Shown: piece by piece, positions 15,621-23,682 of the stretch
Position numbering within the stretch: the first letter of the stretch is position 1
Layout of the letters: every line of letters starts with the position of its first letter
Source of the DNA: an uncultured Gemmatimonadota bacterium
GTDB taxonomy: Bacteria > Gemmatimonadota > Gemmatimonadetes > Gemmatimonadales > Gemmatimonadaceae
Assembly: GCA_946480295.1 (NCBI GenBank)
Contig: CAMLIT010000069.1
Coordinates: 1-23,682 of the forward strand
DNA length: 23,682 nt
Direction of reading: 5' to 3'
Made by a program: the position numbers and the translations under genes
The notes under the pieces: generated by a model
Told to the model about the DNA's origin: nothing
The model's input: only the letters and a program-made list of their open reading frames with translations
Databases searched by the model: none

Positions 15621-16520
15621 TCAGGGCGCCGCGGGCGGCGCGGCGCTCGCCGTCGCTCGTCCGGCGCCCTCTCGTTCGGCGGCCGCCACGCGCGCGATCA
15701 CGTCGGCGCAGAAGCCCAGGAACTTCCGGTCCTCGAGGTAGAGCACGTGTGACCACGGCGTGATCGACGCCGGCCACCAGCCGACCGCCATCGGGATGTC
15801 CTCGATGCGCGTGCCGTGCATCTCGTCCCACACGTTCGCGATCGGATAGCCCAGCAGGTCGCTCCGGTCGTAGACGTTCTGCCACGCCGCCGCCGGGACG
15901 AGGTGCGGCGGCAGGGCGGGGCTCGGGAAGCGCACGCACTCCACCGGCGGCTCGGCGGGCAGGAAGAGCGGGATGTTGCACCCGAAGGTCACGAACGCCG
16001 TCAGCGTGTCGAGGCGCTCGAAGGGCGTGCGGCCCACCGCGATCGGCTCCTGCCGTACGCGCGCCTCCTGCACCGGCGCGACGTGGCCGGCGCGCCGCTG
16101 CTCGTCCCACAGGTAGTTGCTGATCACGACGCCGCCGAGCGAGTGCGCGAAGATGACGAGCGGCGCGCCCGTGCTCCCGAGCTGCGCCTCCAGCGCCGCC
16201 AGGCTGTCGCGCACGCACTGGTGGACGCGCTCGTACACGGGCTGGCCCGCCTGGAGGTAGCCGCCGAGGTACGAGACCGGATCGCCGAGCGAGCTGACGA
16301 CCCAGTGGCGGAGGCCCTTCCACCCGAGCGGCGCGTCGCGCAGGCGATCCCACGTCGCGTCCTGCTGGCGCTGCAGGATCGGCGACCACCAGCAGCTGCC
16401 GAACGCGACGTCGTCCGCGAGGGCGCCGAGGCGCCGCCGCAGCGCGTCGATCGCCGCGTCGGCGAAGTCGCGGCCGGGATCGCCCATGCCGTGGATGAAG
16501 AGTGCGGCGAGGCGTTTCAT
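15621..16520 (-). CDS. alpha/beta-hydrolase (esterase/lipase-like)
   Basis: The ATG at 16520 has GGAG five bases upstream. The 299-residue product starts with LAALFIHGMGD, whose HGMG (10-13) would form the oxyanion hole. It carries the nucleophile elbow FAHSLGGVVISNYL with Ser127. Candidate acid and base lie in YDRSDLLGYPIANVWDE and in ITPWSHVLYLEDRKF. No signal peptide is seen, so the enzyme should be cytoplasmic. The C-terminal ~20 residues are an Ala/Pro-rich tail. It follows the EEP-family gene by 19 bp on the same strand. It converges with the metallopeptidase gene, making three serine-hydrolase domains within 6 kb. Substrate is unknown; a lipid or ester is the default guess. Confidence 0.87.
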   Translation of the reverse strand: MKRLAALFIHGMGDPGRDFADAAIDALRRRLGALADDVAFGSCWWSPILQRQQDATWDRLRDAPLGWKGLRHWVVSSLGDPVSYLGGYLQAGQPVYERVHQCVRDSLAALEAQLGSTGAPLVIFAHSLGGVVISNYLWDEQRRAGHVAPVQEARVRQEPIAVGRTPFERLDTLTAFVTFGCNIPLFLPAEPPVECVRFPSPALPPHLVPAAAWQNVYDRSDLLGYPIANVWDEMHGTRIEDIPMAVGWWPASITPWSHVLYLEDRKFLGFCADVIARVAAAEREGAGRATASAAPPAAP

Positions 16521-16539
16521 CCGGTCTCCGCCCCCTCCC

Positions 16540-17346
16540 TCAGCGCCGCAGCTCGAGATCCGCGACCACCGGCCGGTGATCGGACGCCTCCGTCACCGGC
16601 ACCATGGCGTCGCGGACGCGGAACTGCCGCGTGACGAGGACGTAGTCGATGCGCTCCCTCGGCGCCTCCGCCGGATACGTGTAACCGGGTCCGCTACCCG
16701 CCGCCCACGCATCGTGCAGCCGATGCAGGAGCGGCTGCAGCTCCGGCGCGTCCGGCGTCGCGTTCATGTCCCCGAACACCAGCGTCGGCATCGTCGACGC
16801 GTCGATGTAGCGCAGCATCTCCTGCACCTGCCGCTCCCGCACGCGTGAATCCCGGCGGTAGTCGAGATGCGTGTCGAAGACGCGCACCGGCACGCCGTGG
16901 ACGTCGACGCGGGCCTCGAGGAGTCCGGGCATCGGCGTGGGCGCGGGATGCTCCTCCTGGGTCGAGAGCCGCGTGATCGTGTCGTCGGCGAAGCGCGTGA
17001 TCGGGAAGCGGCTCAGCAGCGCCACGCCGAACTCGCGCGGCGGCTGGCCGGCCGCGCCGGGGAGGCGGTAGATCCGCGCGAAGCGTACGTCCATGTGCAG
17101 CCGAGCCCCGAGCTCGCTCGCCTGGTCGGCGAAGGCGCTCCGGTCGGCCCAGTGAACGTCCACCTCCTGCAACGCCACGAGATCGGGCGCCAGCGTGCGG
17201 ATCGCCTCCGCGGTGCGCGCGAGATCGCCGTTGCCGGACCGGATGTTGTAGCTCATCACGCGCAGCGCGATCGGCGCGGCGGCGCGGGGCGTGTGGAGGC
17301 AGCCCGTCAGGACGAGGGCGAGGAGGAGGGACGTGACACGGCGCAT
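16540..17346 (-). CDS. endonuclease/exonuclease/phosphatase-family lipoprotein
   Basis: The ATG at 17346 begins a lipoprotein signal (VTSLLLALVLTGC, lipidated Cys16), so longer in-frame starts are rejected, though no ribosome site is obvious. The 268-residue product has the full EEP (DNase I/sphingomyelinase-like) signature: MSYNIRSGNG with Asn34, VALQEVD with the metal-binding Glu61, RVFDTHLDYR, LVFGDMNATPDAPE and EASDHRPVVADLEL. These supply the divalent-metal site and the catalytic His/Asp pairs. As an envelope protein it more likely cleaves a phosphodiester in lipid, nucleotide or extracellular nucleic acid than genomic DNA. It lies 79 bp downstream of the histidine kinase gene and 19 bp upstream of the hydrolase gene. 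Confidence 0.92.
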   Translation of the reverse strand: MRRVTSLLLALVLTGCLHTPRAAAPIALRVMSYNIRSGNGDLARTAEAIRTLAPDLVALQEVDVHWADRSAFADQASELGARLHMDVRFARIYRLPGAAGQPPREFGVALLSRFPITRFADDTITRLSTQEEHPAPTPMPGLLEARVDVHGVPVRVFDTHLDYRRDSRVRERQVQEMLRYIDASTMPTLVFGDMNATPDAPELQPLLHRLHDAWAAGSGPGYTYPAEAPRERIDYVLVTRQFRVRDAMVPVTEASDHRPVVADLELRR

Positions 17347-17425
17347 GTGCCGAAGGGGGTGGCGCGGTGGGAGGGGAGGTGCGACTGGTCGAAAGGTAGC
17401 GCCCGTGCGCCCGCCGCCGGATCGC

Positions 17426-19975
<2,550 letters not shown>

Positions 19976-19980
19976 GGCGG

Positions 19981-21141
19981 TCAGAGCAGCGGGAGATTGA
20001 GGAGGACCCGGCCGATCCACGTCTTCAGGATGTCCGTGGTCGGCGCCATGACGTGGCTGGCGCGCGCGTCGCGCAGGATGCGCGCGAGGCGGCTGTTGTC
20101 GCGATACGCCGCGCCGCCGCAGAGCGTCATCGCCTCGTTCGCCAGCGCGACCGCGGTCTCCGCCGCCGCCGTCTTCGACGCGAGGATCGCCTGGAGCGCA
20201 TCGGCCGCGCCGGCGTCGCCCTTCTGCGCCGCCGCGTAGATGAGCTGCCGCGTCGACTCGAGCTGCGTCCAGAGCTCGCCCAGGCGATGCGACACCACCG
20301 GCGCGGCACCGAGCAACTCCCCCGAATGCGCGTAGCGCCGCGTGCCCACGTGCAGGCGCGCCTCGTCGAACGCGGCCTGGGCGACGCCGAGATACGTCCC
20401 CGCCATGGCGATCAGGAAGTACGGCGCGACCACCTCGAACACGTACCAGAGCTGGTCGCCCACTTCGCCGAGCAGGTTGTCGGCGCGAACGGCGACGTGG
20501 TCGAGGCGCAGCGTGCGCGAGTCGTTGGAGCGCATGCCGAAGCCCGTCCACGCGTCGAGGAACGAGAGCCCCCGCGCATCGTGGTCCACCAGCACGCAGT
20601 TGAACTGCCCCTCCTCGCCCTCGCCGGTGAGGGGCGCGGTCGAGATCACGTACGAGTCGGCGTGGCCGCCGTTGGTGACGAAGCTCTTCGTCCCCGTGAC
20701 CTCGAAGCCGGTCGGCGTGCGCGTGGCGCTCGTCTCGGGATAGAAGAAGAAGGCACCGCTCCCCGGCTCGCTCAGCGCGATCGTGGTGACGTGTCGTCCG
20801 CGGGCGATCGGCTCGAGGTAGCGTTCGCGCTGGCAGGCGGTCGCCTTCGCCGCGATCACGGCCGTGCCGACGCAGTGCATCGCGAAGCAGAGCCCAGCCG
20901 ACGCGCTCTCGCGCGCGATGATCTCGGACGCCGCGACGAGGCCGCGCATCCCCGCCGCGAGCCCGCCGACCGAGCGCGGCGCGGTGAGCCCCATCAGCCC
21001 GGCGTCGGCGAGCGCGCGCATCGTCGTCGCCGGCCATCGCGCCTCGCGATCGTCCGCCTCCGCGTGAGGGGACGTCACCGACTGCGCGACGTCGCGGGCT
21101 TTCGTGGTGATGGCGGCCGTCGCGTCGGCGGGCAGGGTCAT
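19981..21141 (-). CDS. acyl-CoA dehydrogenase-like flavoprotein
   Basis: ATG at 21141 is chosen over a TTG at 21159; neither has a good ribosome site. The 386-residue product shows the acyl-CoA dehydrogenase fold in order: a helical N-domain (LADAGLMGLTAPRSVGGLAA), the middle beta domain (TTIALSEPGSGAFFFYPETS, GTKSFVTNGGHADSYVI, SFLDAWTGFGMRSNDSRTLRLD), and the C-terminal helices (LCGGAAYRDNSRLARILRDAR). The position that holds the catalytic Glu in medium-chain enzymes (YEGTSEI) reads MAPTTDI here, with Ala366. The base may therefore come from elsewhere, or the substrate may be a carrier-bound or non-classical acyl group. It is followed after 5 bp by the histidine kinase gene. The two have no obvious functional link. 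Confidence 0.88.
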   Translation of the reverse strand: MTLPADATAAITTKARDVAQSVTSPHAEADDREARWPATTMRALADAGLMGLTAPRSVGGLAAGMRGLVAASEIIARESASAGLCFAMHCVGTAVIAAKATACQRERYLEPIARGRHVTTIALSEPGSGAFFFYPETSATRTPTGFEVTGTKSFVTNGGHADSYVISTAPLTGEGEEGQFNCVLVDHDARGLSFLDAWTGFGMRSNDSRTLRLDHVAVRADNLLGEVGDQLWYVFEVVAPYFLIAMAGTYLGVAQAAFDEARLHVGTRRYAHSGELLGAAPVVSHRLGELWTQLESTRQLIYAAAQKGDAGAADALQAILASKTAAAETAVALANEAMTLCGGAAYRDNSRLARILRDARASHVMAPTTDILKTWIGRVLLNLPLL

Positions 21142-21171
21142 GGGCCTGGCTCGGCTCAAAAGAGGATGCGG

Positions 21172-21196
21172 GCGGGCGCTGCGAGTCAGCGCCCGC
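21172..21196. repeat. 9-bp perfect stem upstream of the acyl-CoA dehydrogenase-like gene
   Basis: GCGGGCGCT (21172-21180) and AGCGCCCGC (21188-21196) are exact inverted repeats with a seven-base loop, 31 bp upstream of the ATG at 21141. On the minus strand the stem is followed by CCGCATCCTCTTTT, faintly terminator-like. An attenuator or operator is possible. Confidence 0.4.
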
Positions 21197-21314
21197 GGCG
21201 AGATGCGGGAGATGCTGGGCGATCGCTCGTGTGCCGGCTGGGCGAGGGCGAACCGTGTCTGATTTGCATGGTGCGTGCCAGCGTGCTCTACGGCACCACA
21301 GCTCGTCGCCGCTG

Positions 21315-21343
21315 TTGCGGTGGCGTGGTCCGGATGCCAGAGT
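21315..21343 (+). promoter_or_regulatory. weak promoter candidate for the DinB/DUF1569 gene
   Basis: TTGCGG (21315-21320) and CAGAGT (21338-21343) are 17 bp apart, with TGC just before the second box. This is the same layout as the candidate at 9977-10005, and both place the start of transcription about 20-25 bp before the ATG. The -10 box is poor, so confidence is low. Confidence 0.25.
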
Positions 21344-21368
21344 GCCGGAGCCTCGACTGGAGAGTCGC

Positions 21369-21812
21369 ATGCTCGCCGTCCATGATCCCGACTTCCGCGG
21401 CACCATCCGCACGCGCGTCGTCCGCCTCAGCGCGGCATCGGTGCCCCAGTGGGGGACGATGAGCGTCGACCAGATGCTGTGGCACGTCAACCAGTCGCTC
21501 GGGCTGGGGCTGGGCAAGGTGCGAGCGGCGCCGCGCAAGGGGCCGATGCCCGCCGTCGTGATGCGCCCCGTCGCCCTGTACATGCCGTGGCCGAAGGGGA
21601 AGATCGAGGCGCTCCCCGAGATCCAGGCGCACGAGCGATACGATCTCGCCGAGCAGCGGCAGCGCTTTCACGAGCTCGTCGAGGAGTTCGCCGCCAGGCC
21701 GCTGCACTTCAACTGGCTGCCGCACCCGATGCTCGGGCGGCTGAGCGGTCCCGCGTGGAGTCGCTTCCAGGCGAAGCACGTGGAACATCACTTCCGGCAG
21801 TTCGGCGTGTGA
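21369..21812 (+). CDS. DinB-superfamily protein, DUF1569-like
   Basis: ATG at 21369 has GGAGAG about five bases upstream, which rules out the in-frame start at 21231. The 147-residue product has an N-terminal helix with SVDQMLWHVNQSLGLGLG (His39) and a C-terminal helix ending FQAKHVEHHFRQFGV (His137, His140, His141). These His positions are those that bind a metal in the four-helix DinB/YfiT-like fold. The YMPWPKGKIEALPEI and LHFNWLPHPMLGRLSGPAWSRF segments resemble DUF1569 proteins. Related DinB proteins are metal-dependent thiol transferases or hydrolases, but the activity here is unknown. It stands alone, divergent from the acyl-CoA dehydrogenase-like gene and convergent with the Rieske-FAD gene. 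Confidence 0.82.
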   Translation: MLAVHDPDFRGTIRTRVVRLSAASVPQWGTMSVDQMLWHVNQSLGLGLGKVRAAPRKGPMPAVVMRPVALYMPWPKGKIEALPEIQAHERYDLAEQRQRFHELVEEFAARPLHFNWLPHPMLGRLSGPAWSRFQAKHVEHHFRQFGV

Positions 21813-21842
21813 TGCGTCGGGAGGTCGGCCGGCGCGGCGCGT

Positions 21843-21866
21843 GAGCCGGCGCGTGCTCGCCGGCTC
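21843..21866. terminator. hairpin between convergent genes
   Basis: GAGCCGGCG (21843-21851) and CGCCGGCTC (21858-21866) form a perfect nine-base stem with a six-base loop, in the 76 bp between the convergent DinB-like and Rieske-FAD genes. Position and symmetry suit a bidirectional terminator. It lacks a T tract, which is common for such hairpins in GC-rich genomes. Confidence 0.6.
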
Positions 21867-21888
21867 GGCGCCGCCCGCGCGCCCTTCG

Positions 21889-23448
21889 CTACGCCACGAC
21901 GGCTGGCACGCGCTCCCGTGATCGATCGCGCCCCTGCATCCGCATCGCTTCCTCGTGGAGCAGGCTCTCCCGGTCGCGGCCGACCGTCGCCACGGCGAGC
22001 AGCATCCCGCCTCTGCGATACTCGACGCGACAGTCGCGTGCGTCCACGTCGCCGTCCACCACGATCTGGTCCCAGGTCTCGTGGTGGCCGACGTACCGGA
22101 TGACCAGATCGTAGTGCTGGCTCCAGAAGAAGGGCACGTCGTCGTATGGCACGCGCTCGCCGAGCATGTTGCGCGCGGCGGCCTGTCCCTGCCGCTCCGC
22201 CGTCGTCCAGTGCTCCACCCGGATGCGGTCGCCCGTGCGGCGATCGACGTAGCGAGCGATGTCGCCCGCGGCGAAGATCCCCGGCTGCGAGGACTCCAGG
22301 TACTCGTCGACGACCACGCCGTCGTCGATCTCCAGCTTCGCCCACTGCGCGAGCGCGATGGAGGGGCGTACGCCGATGCCGACGACGACCATGTCCGCCG
22401 CGAGCCGCCGGCCGCTGGCGAGCGTCACGCGGTCGCGCTCGACGAACTGCACCGTCTCGCCGAAGTGGAAGGTGACGCCGTGCGCCTGGTGGAGGCGCGT
22501 GATAGCGTCGCCGAGCGTCGGCCCGAACACGCGCTCGAACGGCCGGCGGTTCGGCGCGACGACGTCCACCGCGACGCCTCGGGCGCGCAGCGCCGCGGCG
22601 ACTTCCAGCGCGATGAAGCTCGATCCGACGACGACGGCGCCCCGCGCCCGCTCCGCGGCCGCGCGGATCGCGCGGCTGTCGGCGAGCGTGCGCAGATAGA
22701 AGACGTTGGGCAGGTTCGTCGTGACGAGCGGCAGCCGCACGACCTCGGAGCCGGTGGCAAGCAGCAGGCGGTCGTAGGCGACGCTGCCCTGGAGCGTGCG
22801 GACCTCGCGCGCCGCCGCATCGATCGCCGTCACCCGCGCCCCGAGCATCAGGTCGATGCCGCGCTCGGCGTAGAACGCGGCGCTGCGGAGCGGGATCCAC
22901 TCCTCGGGCGCCGTCCCGGCGAGGTAGTCCTTCGAGAGGTTCGGCCGGTCGTACGGGATCTCGCGCTCCGCGCCGATCATCGTCAGGCGCCCGGCGTATC
23001 CGCGGCGGCGCAGCATCTCCGCCGCCGCGTTGCCGGCGGCGCCGGTGCCGATGATGACGATCGACCGTGGCTCCGCCGGCGACGCCTCACGCCGCGGCGG
23101 GGCGGCGCTCGCGCGGCGCGCGCCCACGCGCACGCGGCCGCCGACGCGATTCACTTCGTACGTCGGCAGCCCGTCGAGGGCGGGCGCGCAGCGAGCGTCG
23201 CCCGAGCGCAGGTCGAAGCACGCGTGGTGCAGGGGACACCGCACCGTCGTGCCGACGAGCAACCCGTCGACGAGCGACGCGCCGTAGTGCGGGCAGCGCG
23301 CCCCCACCGCGAACAGCTCGCCCGCCGAACGCGCGAGGAGCACGGACTCCCCGCCCGCCTGCCCCTCGAGCATCTCCCCCTCGGCCAGCGCCGACTCGGG
23401 GACGCCCGTCGACAGATCCGGTCCTCCCACCTCGCTCGGTCCAGACAT
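21889..23448 (-). CDS. Rieske-FAD NAD(P)H oxidoreductase (AIFM3-like)
   Basis: ATG at 23448 has GGAGG five bases upstream. The 519-residue product starts with a Rieske [2Fe-2S] domain (~15-110): RCPHYGASLVDG and RCPLHHACFD give the ligands Cys52/His54 and Cys71/His74. After an Ala/Pro/Arg linker, a pyridine nucleotide-disulfide reductase-type module follows. It has the FAD-binding IVIIGTGAAGNAAAEML (Gly134, Gly136, Gly139), PYDRPNLSKDYL, LLLATGSE, the NAD(P)H-binding AVVVGSSFIALEVAA, VVGIGVRPS, and GIFAAGDIARY. The C-terminal domain contains PFFWSQHYDLVIRYVGHHE. This order is that of AIFM3-like and ferredoxin-reductase-like proteins of oxygenase systems. It probably moves electrons from NAD(P)H through FAD to its own Rieske centre or an external acceptor. 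No oxygenase gene is adjacent. Confidence 0.93.
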   Translation of the reverse strand: MSGPSEVGGPDLSTGVPESALAEGEMLEGQAGGESVLLARSAGELFAVGARCPHYGASLVDGLLVGTTVRCPLHHACFDLRSGDARCAPALDGLPTYEVNRVGGRVRVGARRASAAPPRREASPAEPRSIVIIGTGAAGNAAAEMLRRRGYAGRLTMIGAEREIPYDRPNLSKDYLAGTAPEEWIPLRSAAFYAERGIDLMLGARVTAIDAAAREVRTLQGSVAYDRLLLATGSEVVRLPLVTTNLPNVFYLRTLADSRAIRAAAERARGAVVVGSSFIALEVAAALRARGVAVDVVAPNRRPFERVFGPTLGDAITRLHQAHGVTFHFGETVQFVERDRVTLASGRRLAADMVVVGIGVRPSIALAQWAKLEIDDGVVVDEYLESSQPGIFAAGDIARYVDRRTGDRIRVEHWTTAERQGQAAARNMLGERVPYDDVPFFWSQHYDLVIRYVGHHETWDQIVVDGDVDARDCRVEYRRGGMLLAVATVGRDRESLLHEEAMRMQGRDRSRERVPAVVA

Positions 23449-23510
23449 CGCGCCTCCATGGTGAGAACTGCGTCGTCCTCGCCTGCGGCACCCGCCGCCG
23501 CGTGCCCGCC

Positions 23511-23539
23511 AAATGTGGCGCGCCGGGGCAATATGTCAA
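23511..23539 (-). promoter_or_regulatory. possible promoter of the Rieske-FAD gene (-35 only convincing)
   Basis: On the minus strand a perfect TTGACA (23539-23534) lies in the 104-bp gap upstream of the Rieske-FAD gene, locally AT-richer than its surroundings. The -10 region at the right distance (ACATTT, 23516-23511) is a poor match, so the assignment is tentative. Confidence 0.25.
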
Positions 23540-23552
23540 CGGACAGTTTGAC

Positions 23553-23681
23553 TTATTTCCGGATCTCCGGGCCAGGGTCCGCGACGCAGCGATCCGGCTC
23601 CGGCGCCGCCGCCCCATCCGCCGTGGTGAACTGGAAGTGCGCGGCCTGGAGGTGGTCGGCGTCGCTCCCCGCGAAGACGGT
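23553..23681 (-). CDS. C-terminal end of an unidentified protein (truncated by window edge)
   Basis: On the minus strand, one frame reads cleanly from the right edge to a TAA at 23555-23553, giving 42 residues (TVFAGSDADHLQAAHF, then QFTTADGAAAPEPDR, then CVADPGPEIRK). Its composition is protein-like, and the 104-bp gap to the next gene is normal for this window. The start lies outside the window. I recognise no family from so short a piece, and chance openness cannot be excluded at this GC content. Confidence 0.45.
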   Translation of the reverse strand, partial: TVFAGSDADHLQAAHFQFTTADGAAAPEPDRCVADPGPEIRK

Positions 23682-23682
23682 G

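Noticed and set aside
13333..16389. 1018-aa minus-strand open frame opposite the metallopeptidase
   Set aside because: Same shadow pattern; the plus strand carries HExxH and ExxxD motifs and coupled translation.

Overview
This is a very GC-rich window (about 70% G+C, judged by eye), densely packed with bacterial genes. Long ORFs run opposite nearly every real gene, as expected at this composition. The gene content is a TonB-dependent receptor, several lipoproteins, a DUF1080 protein, a DUF1569/DinB-like protein, RmuC and a PAS/GAF hybrid-like kinase. Together with the composition this suggests an environmental Gram-negative, most plausibly Gemmatimonadota or a relative (Acidobacteriota also fits). 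That is inference, because no rRNA or other phylogenetic marker is present. I saw no tRNA, rRNA, CRISPR array, transposase or integrase.

Layout. (1) 120-2324, minus strand: an exported DUF1080-type protein, preceded by a small four-helix membrane protein and a lipoprotein of unknown function. (2) 2520-5578, plus strand: a diheme c-type cytochrome, an exported protein of unknown function 2 bp behind it, and a VKOR-like membrane thiol oxidoreductase with a perfect 21-bp palindrome just upstream. (3) 5526-8342: a FecA-like TonB-dependent receptor (minus), convergent with and overlapping the VKOR gene, and divergent from an amicyanin-like copper lipoprotein (plus). The shared control region holds a promoter-like element overlapped by a dyad. 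(4) 8556-9944, plus: rmuC. (5) 10037-15606, plus: the most striking part, a 1240-aa fusion of two serine alpha/beta-hydrolase domains and a C-terminal caspase-like (peptidase C14) domain. It overlaps by ATGA with a thermolysin-like zinc metallopeptidase gene. Neither protein has a signal peptide. (6) 15621-21141, minus: acyl-CoA dehydrogenase-like protein, PAS-PAS-GAF histidine kinase, endonuclease/exonuclease/phosphatase-family lipoprotein and a further alpha/beta-hydrolase, in that transcriptional order. The last is convergent with the protease pair, 14 bp away. (7) 21369-21812, plus: DinB/DUF1569-like protein. (8) 21889-23448, minus: Rieske-FAD oxidoreductase of the AIFM3-like type. (9) 23553 to the right edge, minus: the C-terminal end of an unidentified gene.

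No intergenic stretch exceeds 300 bp. Bases 1-119 at the left edge hold no gene I can support; they contain a run of nine C at 89-97. The best candidate for an undescribed system is the cytoplasmic hydrolase-hydrolase-caspase plus metallopeptidase operon at 10037-15606. Its domains and catalytic residues are readable directly, but its biological role is not.
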